From positions 6,572,001 to 6,636,000 of the forward strand of contig NZ_FMHV01000002.1 in assembly GCF_900091465.1 (NCBI RefSeq): DNA of 64,000 nucleotides, given 5' to 3'. Positions 53,424-61,949 of the stretch are shown here, in pieces. How positions within the stretch are numbered: the stretch's first letter is position 1; each line of letters begins with the position of its first letter. This stretch comes from Micromonospora rhizosphaerae (lineage in GTDB: Bacteria; Actinomycetota; Actinomycetes; Mycobacteriales; Micromonosporaceae). A model generated the notes under the pieces. That model saw only the letters and a program-made list of their open reading frames with translations. It searched no databases and had not been told where the DNA came from. The position numbers and the translations under genes were made by a program.

Positions 53424-54290
53424 TCAGCCGCCGGGCTCGGAATCTGGTCGACGGTGGACCACCACGCAGGCCAGCCCCGGTCCGGCGTGCGCGGCGACCA
53501 CCGCGCCCGCCTCCGAGACGTAGGTGTCGTGCACGCGGTCGCCGAGCCGGTCGGTGAACGCCGCCACGAGCTGCTCGGCGCGCTCGGGCGCGGCCAGGTG
53601 GTGCACGGCGAGGTCCACCTCGGCGTCGCCGACCGCCTCGGCCGCCAGGTCGACCAGGCGGGCCACGGCCCGGCTGGCGGTGCGCACCTTGTCCTTGATC
53701 ACGATCGCGCCGTCGGGCATGTGCATGATCGGCTTGACCGAGAGGGCGGTGCCGAGCAGCGCCTGGGCCGCGCTGATCCGGCCGCCCCGGCGCAGGAACT
53801 CCAGCGTGTCGACGTAGAAGAAGATGGTCGTCCGGGCGACCGCGTCCAGCGCCGCGACGCGTACCGCCGACAGGTCGGCGCCGCGCTCGGCGGCCAGGGC
53901 GGCGGCGAGCGCCGGGAAGCCGAGGCCCATGCCGGTGGACCGGCTGTCGACCACCTCGACCCGGTCGCCGACCTCGGCAGCGGCCAACCGGGCCGCCTCC
54001 ACGGTGCCGGAGAGCTCCGCGGAGAGGTGCACCGACACCACGCCGTCCACGCCGGCCGCCAGCAGCTCCCGGTACGTCCGCGCGAACTGCTCCGGGGACG
54101 GCCGGGACGTGCTCACCGACACTCGCCGCTCGCTCAGCGCCCGACTGGCGTCGGCCGGGAAGGTTTCCACCCCCTCCAGCCCTTCCACGCCGTTGAGCAC
54201 GACGGTCAGCGGGACGACGGTGAGCCGGTGCGCCTGCACCAGCTCGGGCGGGAGGTAGGCGGTGGAGTCGGTGACGACCGCGACGGGCAT
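53424..54290 (-). CDS. DegV family fatty-acid-binding protein
   Basis: 288 residues: MPVAVVTDSTAYLPPELVQAHRLTVVPL at the start, then VSTSRPSPEQFARTYRELLAAGVDGVVSVHLSAELSGTVEAARLAA and VEVVDSRSTGMGLGFPALAAA. DegV proteins bind a fatty acid and supply it to fatty acid kinases. ATG 54290 is preceded at seven bases by TAGCGT (leaderless), which argues against GTG 54299. Confidence 0.92.
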   Translation of the reverse strand: MPVAVVTDSTAYLPPELVQAHRLTVVPLTVVLNGVEGLEGVETFPADASRALSERRVSVSTSRPSPEQFARTYRELLAAGVDGVVSVHLSAELSGTVEAARLAAAEVGDRVEVVDSRSTGMGLGFPALAAALAAERGADLSAVRVAALDAVARTTIFFYVDTLEFLRRGGRISAAQALLGTALSVKPIMHMPDGAIVIKDKVRTASRAVARLVDLAAEAVGDAEVDLAVHHLAAPERAEQLVAAFTDRLGDRVHDTYVSEAGAVVAAHAGPGLACVVVHRRPDSEPGG

Positions 54291-54329
54291 GCCCGGCACG
54301 CTAGCCGATGTTGGCCCGGGGCCGCGCGG

Positions 54330-54959
54330 TCAGACCGCCTCGGTCAGCGCCGACTGCGTGATCAGGCCGACGTTGTGGGCACGCAGGTGCCAGCCCCGGA
54401 CGTCGTCGTGGCGCAGCTCCGTCCAGTGGCAGTTGGCGAGGGAGCCGATGGTGCGCAGCACCGAGTAGTCCCAGCCGAGCAGGTGGCCGACGCCCTGCCG
54501 GGCGGCGCCGCCGTGGGTGGTCAGCACGATGGTCCCACCGACCGCGAGGTCCGCCGCGTCCTGGAAGGCCGCGCCGATCCGCTTGCCGAGGTCGTCGAGG
54601 GTCTCGATCTCCGCGCCCGGGTCCGGGTCACCGGCCCGCCAGCGCGCGTACTCCTCGGGAAAGCGCTCGGCGACCTCGCTGAGCGCCAGCCCCTGCCAGT
54701 GGCCGAAGTACCGCTCGCGCAGCCGGGCGTCGGGGCGTACCGGCAGCCCGGTCAGCGCCGCCAGGGCGGCAGCGGTGTCGGCGGCGCGGCGCAGGTCGCT
54801 GGAGACGATGGCGTCCGGCCGCAGCTCGGCCAGCACCGCCGCGGCGGCGCGGGCCTGCTCCCGGCCGAGGTCGTTGAGCGGTACGTCGGTCTGGCCCTGG
54901 ACCCGGCCGTCGGCGTTCCACTCGGTGTTGCCGTGCCGCCAGACGATCAGCCGGGTCAT
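54330..54959 (-). CDS. Histidine phosphatase (phosphoglycerate mutase-like)
   Basis: 209 residues: RLIVWRHGNTEWNADGRVQGQTDVPLN (RHG motif with the phosphorylated His), SSDLRRAADTAAALAAL, ERYFGHWQGLALSEVAERFP and VLTTHGGAARQGVGHLLG (second catalytic His). Broad-specificity phosphatase of the GpmB/CobC group. Its start overlaps the rsfS stop by 4 bp, so it belongs to the nadD-rsfS operon, as in other actinobacteria. Confidence 0.91.
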   Translation of the reverse strand: MTRLIVWRHGNTEWNADGRVQGQTDVPLNDLGREQARAAAAVLAELRPDAIVSSDLRRAADTAAALAALTGLPVRPDARLRERYFGHWQGLALSEVAERFPEEYARWRAGDPDPGAEIETLDDLGKRIGAAFQDAADLAVGGTIVLTTHGGAARQGVGHLLGWDYSVLRTIGSLANCHWTELRHDDVRGWHLRAHNVGLITQSALTEAV

Positions 54960-55372
54960 TCCGCGGCGGCGGGTCCGGCGGCCGGGCCGGCGGCGGACTG
55001 GGCCAGGTCCCGATCCACGAACGGGATCTGCGGGCAGTCCTTCCAGAGCCGGTCGAGGGCGTAGAACTCGCGCTCCTCGGTGTGCTGGACGTGCACCACG
55101 ATGTCGACGTAGTCGAGCAGCACCCAGCGACCGCCCCGCTCGCCCTCGCGCCGGACCGGCTTGGCCTTCTCCGGCAGCTGGAGCAGGCGCTCCTCGATCG
55201 CGTCGACGATGGCCAGCACCAGGCGCTCGTTGGGCGCGGCGGCGAGCACGAACGCGTCGGTGATGGCGAGCTGGTCGCCCACGTCGATGATGACGATGTC
55301 CTGTGCCTTCTTGTCGGCCGCGGCCTGGGCGGCGGCCATCGCCAGCTCGTGAGCGCGTTCGGAAACTGTCAC
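54956..55372 (-). CDS. rsfS: Ribosome silencing factor RsfS
   Basis: Binds L14 and blocks 50S/30S joining in slow growth. 138 residues: AHELAMAAAQAAADKKAQDIVIIDVGDQLAITDAFVLAAAPNERLVLAIVDAIEERL and WVLLDYVDIVVHVQHTEEREFYALDRLWKDCPQIPF are the conserved blocks. GTG 55372 has AAGGAG seven bases upstream. Follows nadD and precedes the phosphatase gene. Confidence 0.94.
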   Translation of the reverse strand: MTVSERAHELAMAAAQAAADKKAQDIVIIDVGDQLAITDAFVLAAAPNERLVLAIVDAIEERLLQLPEKAKPVRREGERGGRWVLLDYVDIVVHVQHTEEREFYALDRLWKDCPQIPFVDRDLAQSAAGPAAGPAAAE

Positions 55373-55482
55373 CGTTCTCCTTCGATCAACCGTGCGACCC
55401 TCCAAGCCTCTCACACCCGGCCGGGCGGCGACTTGTCAGTTCTGGCCGATTGCCCGGACAAAAGACCGCATTTGCGGCGAAA

Positions 55483-56079
55483 TCACTGCTGGTAGAGGCG
55501 CCGCTTCGCGATGTACTGGACGACGCCGTCCGGCATGAGGTACCAGATCGGCTCGCCCCGGCGCACCCGCGCCCGGCAGTCGGTCGAGGAGATGGCCATG
55601 GCCGGCACCTGCACCAGGGTGACGGTGTCGGCGGGCACGTGCTTGTCCGAGAGTTCGAAGCCGGGGCGGGTCACCCCGATGAAGTGGGCCAGCTCGAACA
55701 TCTGGTCCAGATCCTTCCAGGACAGGATCCGTTCCAGGGCGTCCGCGCCCGTGATGAAGAAGAGCTGCACCTTCGGGCCGTACTCGGCGTGCAGGTCGCG
55801 CAGGGTGTCGACGGTGTACGTCGGGCCGCCCCGGTCGATGTCCACCCGGCTGACCTGGAACCGCGGGTTGGACGCGGTCGCGATGACCGTCATGAGGTAG
55901 CGGTCCTCGGCCGAGCTCACCGGCTCGTCCGCCTTCTGCCACGGCTGGCCGGTGGGGACGAAGACCACCTCGTCCAGCCCGAACCGGTCGGCCACCTCGC
56001 TGGCCGCGACGAGGTGCCCGTGGTGGATCGGGTCGAAGGTGCCGCCCATGATTCCGATCCGCCGGATGTCTTCCTCCAC
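55483..56079 (-). CDS. nadD: Nicotinate-nucleotide adenylyltransferase
   Basis: Makes NaAD from nicotinate mononucleotide and ATP in NAD synthesis. 198 residues: [25 protein letters not shown] (HxGH), [41 protein letters not shown] and [20 protein letters not shown] (ISST-x-R). The GTG at 56079 is leaderless, with TACGAT six bases upstream. Confidence 0.95.
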   Translation of the reverse strand: MEEDIRRIGIMGGTFDPIHHGHLVAASEVADRFGLDEVVFVPTGQPWQKADEPVSSAEDRYLMTVIATASNPRFQVSRVDIDRGGPTYTVDTLRDLHAEYGPKVQLFFITGADALERILSWKDLDQMFELAHFIGVTRPGFELSDKHVPADTVTLVQVPAMAISSTDCRARVRRGEPIWYLMPDGVVQYIAKRRLYQQ

Positions 56080-56199
56080 CCCGCGATCGTAGGCCGACCG
56101 CTCTCGCGGGCACGTCCGGCCCATCTCGCGGTCCGCGGCGCGGGACGGCACCGGAGGTTCTCAAAAAAAAAGGGGGTCCCCCGAGCGCGCCTCCGGCCC

Positions 56200-56229
56200 T
56201 ATACTCGTCGACAAGTAATCGTCTACGAG
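56200..56229 (+). promoter_or_regulatory. padR promoter and candidate PadR operator
   Basis: TATACT (56200-56205) is a good -10, and just after it are two direct repeats, TCGTCGAC (56205-56212) and TCGTCTAC (56219-56226), ending in CTCGT...ACGAG symmetry (56204-56229). Their position over the start of transcription fits self-repression by PadR. An A9 run with GGGGGTCCCCC precedes it (56163-56182). Confidence 0.6.
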
Positions 56230-56242
56230 GAGGGAGGGCGGC

Positions 56243-56884
56243 GTGCCCAAGCAGCGAAAGGTCGGCAATCTGCTGGCGCTGGCGGTGCTCTCCGCCCTCG
56301 CCCAGCGGCCCATGCACCCGTACGAGATCGCCACCACCCTCCGGGCCTGGGGCAAGGACCAGGACATGGAGATCAAGTGGGGGTCGTTCTACACGGTCAT
56401 CCGCAACATGGACCGGCACGCGCTGATCGAGGCGGTGGAGAGCGTTCGCGCGGGGCGGCGCCCCGAGCGCACCGTCTACCGGATCACCGATGCGGGCCGG
56501 GCGGAGCTGGTCGACTGGGCCCGCGAGCTGGTCTCGACCCCGGAGCCGGAGCAGCCCCGCTTTCGCGCCGGGCTCTCCGTGCTCGCCGTCCTGCACCCCG
56601 ACGAGGCGGCGGCGCTCCTGCGGCAGCGCCTCGAACGGCTGGAGGGGGCGATCCGGGCCGAACGTGACGCCCTCACGGAGCACCTGCGGCAGATACCGCG
56701 GCTGTTCCTGGTGGAGTCCGAGTACGACCTGGCCATGCGGGAGGCGGAGGCGGCCTGGGTCCGCGGCCTGCTGGCCGAACTCACCGCGGACACCTACCCG
56801 GGAATCGACCAGTGGCGGGCCTTCCACGAGACCGGCGAGTTCCCGCCCGACCTGAACGACGGGAGGAGCGGCTCCACGCAGTGA
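56243..56884 (+). CDS. PadR family transcriptional regulator
   Basis: 213 residues. The winged helix is VGNLLALAVLSALAQRPMHPYEIATTLRAWGKDQDMEIKWGSFYTVIRNMDRHALIEAVES, followed by ERTVYRITDAGRAEL (wing) and a helical C-terminal dimerisation arm. PadR proteins repress efflux or degradation genes and let go when a ligand binds. It lies upstream of the flavin monooxygenase, separated by a terminator, so both could share its control. GTG start with GAGGAGGGAGGG. Confidence 0.92.
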   Translation: MPKQRKVGNLLALAVLSALAQRPMHPYEIATTLRAWGKDQDMEIKWGSFYTVIRNMDRHALIEAVESVRAGRRPERTVYRITDAGRAELVDWARELVSTPEPEQPRFRAGLSVLAVLHPDEAAALLRQRLERLEGAIRAERDALTEHLRQIPRLFLVESEYDLAMREAEAAWVRGLLAELTADTYPGIDQWRAFHETGEFPPDLNDGRSGSTQ

Positions 56885-56889
56885 TGGAC

Positions 56890-56925
56890 GGCCTCGGTGC
56901 GGTGCGCCAACACCGCACCGAGGCC
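56890..56925 (+). terminator. Terminator between padR and the monooxygenase gene
   Basis: GGCCTCGGTGCGGTG (56890-56904) pairs perfectly over 15 bp with 56911-56925, loop CGCCAA. It separates padR from the next gene, which must have its own promoter or be attenuated. Confidence 0.8.
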
Positions 56926-57041
56926 CATACCTCGAACCACACCTGGGAAGGTGCCCGGCCCGAAGCGGCAACCACGAGGATAGCCGGGCTCCTCCCTGGT
57001 CGGTTCGGACGCACGAGTACCGACGACCCCTGGAGGGAACC

Positions 57042-58247
57042 ATGACCAAGGTAAGGACAGCCATCGTCATCGGCGGCGGCATCGCCGGCCCGGTGACCGC
57101 GTTGGCGCTGCGCCGCGCGGGCATCGCCGCGACCGTCTACGAGGCGTACCCGAGCACCGCCGACGGCATCGGCGGCTCGCTCGCGCTCGCACCCAACGGC
57201 GTCGCGGCCCTCCGCGCCGTCGACGCGGACAAGGCCGTGACCGCGATCGCCACCCCGATTCCCCGTACGGCGATGGCCGTCGGCCGCAAGCGCATCGACC
57301 TGCCGGGCCTGGTCGGCGTGCCCCCACTGCAGCTGGTGCACCGCGGCGCGCTGCACCGCGCGCTGCATGACCGGGCCGTGGCCGAAGGGGTGGTCATCGA
57401 GCACGGCAAGCGCCTGTTACACGTGCGGGAGACGGACAGCGGCATCACCGCCAGGTTCGCCGACGGCAGCACCGCCACCGCCGACGTGCTCATCGGGGCC
57501 GACGGCATCCGGTCGACCGTGCGCACGCTCATCGACCCGGATGCGCCCGGCCCCCGGTACACCGGGCTGCTCGGCTTCGAGGCGGTGGCCCGGCACGAGG
57601 TGGACGCCGAACCGGGCACCATGACCTTCGCCTTCGGCCGGCGCGCCTACTACCTCTACTGGCCGGAGCCGGGCGGCGGCACCCGGTGGGGCGTCAACCT
57701 CCCGCAGGAGCGACCGATGAGCCTCACCGAGGCCCGCGAGGTGCCCTCGGCCGAGTGGATGCGCGCGCTGCGGGCCGCCCACGCCGACGACGACCCGGGC
57801 CGCGACCTCATGCTGACCAGCAGCGCCGAGGAGCTGCAGGTGGTGGGCTCGTTGCACATCATGCCGCCGGTGCCGCACTGGCATCGCGGTCGCATGGTGC
57901 TGGTCGGCGACGCGGCGCACGCCCCCTCGAACAGTTCCGGCCAGGGCGCCTCGCTGGCGATCGAGAGCGCGGTGCAGCTGGCCCGCTGCCTGCGCGACCT
58001 GCCCGATGTCCGGTCGGCGTACGCCGCCTTCGAGCAGCTACGGCGGGCCCGGGTGGAGAAGGTGGCCGCCCGGGCGGCGCGGATCAACCAGGTCAAGGCC
58101 CCGGGAGCAGTGGCCCGGGCGCTCATGCCGCTGCTGATGCCGCTGCTGATGAAGACCGCGATGGATCCGGAGAAGACGGTCGGCGCCGAGCAGCGCTACG
58201 CCATCGACTGGGACGCCCCGGTGACGTCGGAGCTGGTGGCAGGCTGA
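57042..58247 (+). CDS. FAD-dependent monooxygenase
   Basis: 401 residues, class A flavoprotein hydroxylase type. IVIGGGIAGPVTALALRRAGI (GxGxxG), GSLALAPNGVAALRAVD, DVLIGADGIRST (DG motif) and MVLVGDAAHAPSNSSGQGASLAIESA (GD motif). It uses NAD(P)H and oxygen to hydroxylate an aromatic or polyketide-like substrate. The C-terminal helix is short. GGAGGAACC lies just before the ATG. PadR next to it suggests control by a phenolic compound. Confidence 0.92.
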   Translation: MTKVRTAIVIGGGIAGPVTALALRRAGIAATVYEAYPSTADGIGGSLALAPNGVAALRAVDADKAVTAIATPIPRTAMAVGRKRIDLPGLVGVPPLQLVHRGALHRALHDRAVAEGVVIEHGKRLLHVRETDSGITARFADGSTATADVLIGADGIRSTVRTLIDPDAPGPRYTGLLGFEAVARHEVDAEPGTMTFAFGRRAYYLYWPEPGGGTRWGVNLPQERPMSLTEAREVPSAEWMRALRAAHADDDPGRDLMLTSSAEELQVVGSLHIMPPVPHWHRGRMVLVGDAAHAPSNSSGQGASLAIESAVQLARCLRDLPDVRSAYAAFEQLRRARVEKVAARAARINQVKAPGAVARALMPLLMPLLMKTAMDPEKTVGAEQRYAIDWDAPVTSELVAG

Positions 58248-58458
58248 ACCCGTCGTGGGGTGGCACTCGGCCCTTGTGCCACCCCAATGCCGCGCTCGCC
58301 GGGCGCCCGCCGTCGTGCGGCAGGCCGGCGGCCCGGCGGCGCGGCCGTCGCGCGGCAGTTCGTGCGACGGCGCCGGCCGTCCTGCGGCGGCGGCCCGGCG
58401 GCGCGGAGCCGGCCGTCCTTCGCCAGCGCCGGCGGCGCGGAGCCGGCCGCGTGGCGGG

Positions 58459-60978
58459 TCAGGCCGTCGCGGCGGCCACCGCCGTCCGGGCGACCAGCGC
58501 CCGGCGCAGGTCGTCGTCCATGTCGGTGACCCGTCGACGCAGCCCCGGCGTGAGGTCGTCGCGGGCCAGCAGCGCCGCGGCCAGCTCCCGGGTGCGCTGC
58601 GCCACCGCGTAGCGCGGGAAGGCCAGGGTGGCGACCCGGTCGGCCGTCCAGGGGGTACGCAGCCGCGCGGCGGCCGGCATGTCCGCGAAGTACCGCTCGA
58701 CGTACGGCGCGGTCAGCTCGGCCTGCTCCGGCTGCCAGAAGCCCTCCGCGGTCGCCTCGACCAGGCGGTTGGAGAGCTCGGTGTTGACCGTGACGATCTC
58801 CCAGGCGGCCCGCTTGGCTGCGATGTCCGGCAGGGCCGCCCGGCAGCTCGCGGCCCGCTCGGCCCCGGTGGCGCTGCGGTCGGCGGCCGCCTCGGCGGCG
58901 ATCTCCGGCTCGCCGACCGCGCCGAGCACCACCAGGCGCTGCAGCAACGCCCAGCGCAGATCGGCGTCCACGGCCAGCCCCTCCGGCACGCCGTCGCCGG
59001 CCAGCCAGCCGCTGAGCAGCACGGCGTCGGTGGTCGCGCTGATCAGGCCCCGGGCCGCCGCGAGCTGCAACGATCCGCCGGCCGGGGCGCCGGCGAGCAG
59101 CGCGGCGCAGGCCTCGGCGACCCGGAGCAGGGCGGCGTCCCGGGCCAGCGGCTCGAGGTAGCGGTCGACCAGGCTGCGGCTCAGCGTGAGCACGTCCTCG
59201 GCGATGATCACCTCGGTCTCGGCGGGCAGCGCCGCCGCGATCAGCGCCACCACCGAGGTGACCGGCCGTTCCCCGTCGGTGGCGGCGTCCAGCGCCTCCC
59301 CCCACAGCAGCGCCCGGGCCAGCGGGTCGTCCAGCCCCGGCAGCAGCATCGGCACCGCGTCGGCGGAGGCGGGGTCGAGGCGGATCTTGGCGAAGGTCAG
59401 GTCCCCGGCGTTGGGCAGCAGCAGGCCGGTGGCCGCCTCGCCGACCAGCTCAGTCAGCTCGGTGCGGCCCTGGTCGGTGTCCGGGTCGAGGTCCACCTCG
59501 ACGAACCGGGTCACCGTGCCGTCGGCGGCGTACCGGCCGACGCCGATCCGGTGCGGGCGCAGCACCGGGTACGCCTCCGGCGCGGTCTGCACCACCGTCG
59601 CCTCGGTCCACCGGCCGTCGGCGTCCACGGCCGTCTCCATCCGCAGCGTGTTCACCTGCGGCCGGCGCAGCCAGCGCTCGGCCCAGTCGGCGAGGTCCCG
59701 ACCGCTCGCGGTGCTCAGGCTGTCGAGCAGGTCGGCCAGGGTGGCGTTGCCGAACCGGTGCTTCGCGAAGTGCGCGTTCAGGCCGGCGAGGAAGGCCTCG
59801 TCGCCGAGCCAGGCGACCAGTTGCCGCAGCACGCTGGCCCCCTTCGCGTACGAGATGCCGTCGAAGTTGAGCAGGCCCTGGGCGGCGTCGGTGACCTCCT
59901 CCGGGGCGACCGGGTGGGTGGAGGGACGCTGGTCGGCCGCGTACCCCCAGGCCTTGCGGCGCATGGCGAACGTGGTCCACGCCTGGTCGAACCGGGTCGC
60001 CTCGGCGGTCACCCGGGTGCCGAGGTACTCCGCGAAGGACTCGTTCAGCCAGAGGTCGTCCCACCAGCGCATGGTGACCAGGTCGCCGAACCACATGTGC
60101 GCCATCTCGTGAGCGATGGTGGTGGCCCGCAACTCCCGCTGGCTGTCGGTGACCGCCGAGCGGAAGACGTAGTCGTCCCGCAGGGTCACCAGGCCCGGGT
60201 TCTCCATGGCGCCGGCGTTGAACTCGGGCACGAACGCCTGGTCGTACTTGCCGAACGGGTAGCGCTCGGTGAAGAGCTGGTGGAACCGGTCGAAGCACTG
60301 CTTGGTGACCGTGAAGATCTCGTCGATGTCGGCGTCGAGGTGCGCGGCCAACGACCGGCGGCACCACACGCCGAGCGGGATGCCGTCGTGCTCGTCGCGG
60401 CGGACGTGCCAGGGGCCGGCGATCAGCGAGAAGAAGTACGTCGCCAGGGGCGCGGTGGCGCCGAACTCCCAGCGCCCCGGCCTGGGCTGCGCGGCGAGCT
60501 GACCGTTGGCGGCGACGGTCCACTCCGGCGGCGCGCTGACCGAGAGGGTGACCGGCGCCTTGAGGTCCGGCTGGTCGAAGGCGGCGAAGATGCGCTGCAC
60601 GTCGTCGAGGAAGGACATCGCGTAGAGGTAGGTCTCGCCGTCGGCCGGGTCGACGAACCGGTGGATCCCCTCGCCGGTGTTCGAGTACGCCATTTCGGCG
60701 GTGACCGTGAGCGCGTTCTCCTCGGCCAGCCCGTTCAGCGGAAGGCGGTTGTCGTCCAGCGTGGCCGGGTCGAGCTCCCGGTCGTTGAGGCGTACCCCGA
60801 GCAGTCTGGCGGGTTTGACCTCGACGAAGGTCTCGGCGCCGGGGGTGGCCCGGAACCGGATCGTGACGGCGGAGCGGAACCGCTCACCGCCACCGGTCAG
60901 GTCGAGGTCCACCTGGTAGGACTCGACGGTGATCAACGCGCCACGCGCGGTTGCCTCTACACGGGTCAGGCTCGGCAT
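58459..60978 (-). CDS. pepN: Aminopeptidase N
   Basis: M1 zinc metallopeptidase that removes N-terminal residues from peptides. 839 residues: N-terminal beta domain, the substrate motif GAMENPGLV, the zinc site HEMAHMWFGDLVTMRWWDDLWLNESFAEYLG (HExxH then E), and a C-terminal ERAP1-like helical domain. The length matches actinobacterial PepN. It stands alone on the minus strand. Upstream and downstream gaps are GC-rich without further genes; the gap 58248-58458 has a repeated GGCGGCGCGGAGCCGGCC word. Confidence 0.96.
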   Translation of the reverse strand: MPSLTRVEATARGALITVESYQVDLDLTGGGERFRSAVTIRFRATPGAETFVEVKPARLLGVRLNDRELDPATLDDNRLPLNGLAEENALTVTAEMAYSNTGEGIHRFVDPADGETYLYAMSFLDDVQRIFAAFDQPDLKAPVTLSVSAPPEWTVAANGQLAAQPRPGRWEFGATAPLATYFFSLIAGPWHVRRDEHDGIPLGVWCRRSLAAHLDADIDEIFTVTKQCFDRFHQLFTERYPFGKYDQAFVPEFNAGAMENPGLVTLRDDYVFRSAVTDSQRELRATTIAHEMAHMWFGDLVTMRWWDDLWLNESFAEYLGTRVTAEATRFDQAWTTFAMRRKAWGYAADQRPSTHPVAPEEVTDAAQGLLNFDGISYAKGASVLRQLVAWLGDEAFLAGLNAHFAKHRFGNATLADLLDSLSTASGRDLADWAERWLRRPQVNTLRMETAVDADGRWTEATVVQTAPEAYPVLRPHRIGVGRYAADGTVTRFVEVDLDPDTDQGRTELTELVGEAATGLLLPNAGDLTFAKIRLDPASADAVPMLLPGLDDPLARALLWGEALDAATDGERPVTSVVALIAAALPAETEVIIAEDVLTLSRSLVDRYLEPLARDAALLRVAEACAALLAGAPAGGSLQLAAARGLISATTDAVLLSGWLAGDGVPEGLAVDADLRWALLQRLVVLGAVGEPEIAAEAAADRSATGAERAASCRAALPDIAAKRAAWEIVTVNTELSNRLVEATAEGFWQPEQAELTAPYVERYFADMPAAARLRTPWTADRVATLAFPRYAVAQRTRELAAALLARDDLTPGLRRRVTDMDDDLRRALVARTAVAAATA

Positions 60979-61045
60979 CCGCTTATCCTGCCCGATAGGG
61001 AACCGGAGGGGCTTCCCGGTGCGGTGTGGCGATGGAGGAACGACG

Positions 61046-61264
61046 ATGGCTCAGCACCCCAAGGGCGACTTCGACCTCTCCCGCGCGGTCTGGCAGCGGG
61101 CCGAGGGCGACACCTCCGAGAGCGCGGTCGAGGTGGCCTTCGTCGACGACCTGATCGGGATGCGCAACTCGGCCGAGCCGGACGGGCCAGTGCTGGTCTT
61201 CACCCAGGCCGAGTGGGACGCCTTCGTGGCGGGCGCTCAGGACGGCGAGTTCGACCTGGACTGA
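61046..61264 (+). CDS. DUF397 domain protein
   Basis: 72 residues: DFDLSRAVWQRAEGDTSESAVEVAFVDDLIGMRNSAEPDGPVLVFTQAEWDAFVAGAQDGEFDLD. It has the DUF397 layout (W at the start of the domain, VAFVDD..., GMRNS, LVFTQAEWDAF). DUF397 proteins usually pair with an XRE-type regulator; none is next to it here. GGAGGAACG is the ribosome site of the ATG at 61046. Confidence 0.88.
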   Translation: MAQHPKGDFDLSRAVWQRAEGDTSESAVEVAFVDDLIGMRNSAEPDGPVLVFTQAEWDAFVAGAQDGEFDLD

Positions 61265-61292
61265 GCCCGGGTGCCGCGATGGTCCCCGAGGG

Positions 61293-61688
61293 TCAGTCAC
61301 CGTCGCCCCAGCCGAGGCCGCCCGGGCCGGACCCGTGGTGGAAGCCCGGGTGATCGGCCACATCGACGCAGCGCTCGCCGTCCGGCCCGGGCGCCCCGCA
61401 GAACAGCCGTTCGGCGCGGTGCCACGCGTCGGCCGGGGACAGCGCCGCCGCGCCCAGCGCCAGCTCGGGCCGGAGCAGGCTCAGCGCCTCGGCCTAGCCG
61501 ACCGCCAGCTCGCGGGCGTCGGACGGGCCGGCCGCCTCGAAGCCCAGATGCACGGTGAAGAACCGGGGTGGCCGCCGCACGGCCCGCCGGGGCGGTGAGA
61601 TCAGCGCCTCCCGGCTCGTGCCCGGAGCGACAGCCAGCCCGATGACCGCCCCTCGCTGCCGCCAGTACGGCAACTTGTCGTCCCGCAT
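61293..61688 (-). pseudogene. Conserved-looking protein interrupted by an in-frame amber codon
   Basis: From ATG 61688 (AAGGAG upstream) the frame reads MRDDKLPYWRQRGAVIGLAVAPGTSREALISPPRRAVRRPPRFFTVHLGFEAAGPSDARELAVG, hits TAG (61494-61496), and continues in the same frame for 66 codons as AEALSLLRPELALGAAALSPADAWHRAERLFCGAPGPDGERCVDVADHPGFHHGSGPGGLGWGDGD to TGA 61293-61295. The second half has codon use and composition like a real gene. The stop may have truncated a protein of about 130 residues, or may be read through. No domain is recognised. Confidence 0.72.
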
Positions 61689-61949
61689 CCACTCTCCTTC
61701 GTCGGCGGCCACCGGCCCGATCCGGTGGGCCACGGCCGATCCGCTGGCCGGCCCGGGACCGAGCCAACCAGCTTTGTGTCGCCGTGGGAGGGGCCAGCGG
61801 AAGGTTTTCGCGCTGGCCCTCCCCCGCGCCCGCCACCCCTGCCGGCCGAGCGGACCGGTGGGATTCACCCGCCCGGACCTGGGTAGACGCAGCCGACCGG
61901 GGACCCGGCCCGGTCGTGGAGCGCCGCCAACCCGCGTCAGGAGCAGCTG
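61689..61949. other. Divergent region upstream of the P450 gene
   Basis: About 260 bp between the interrupted minus-strand gene and the P450 gene. It holds a stem (GGAGGGGCCAGCG at 61787-61799 with CGCTGGCCCTCC at 61811-61822, one bulge), with an AAGGTTTTCG loop. No gene is seen. Promoters of both genes should lie here. Confidence 0.5.

Noticed and set aside
55436..57124. A 562-codon minus-strand frame through nadD and padR
   Set aside because: Shadow of nadD and the convergent genes; the composition is low-complexity.
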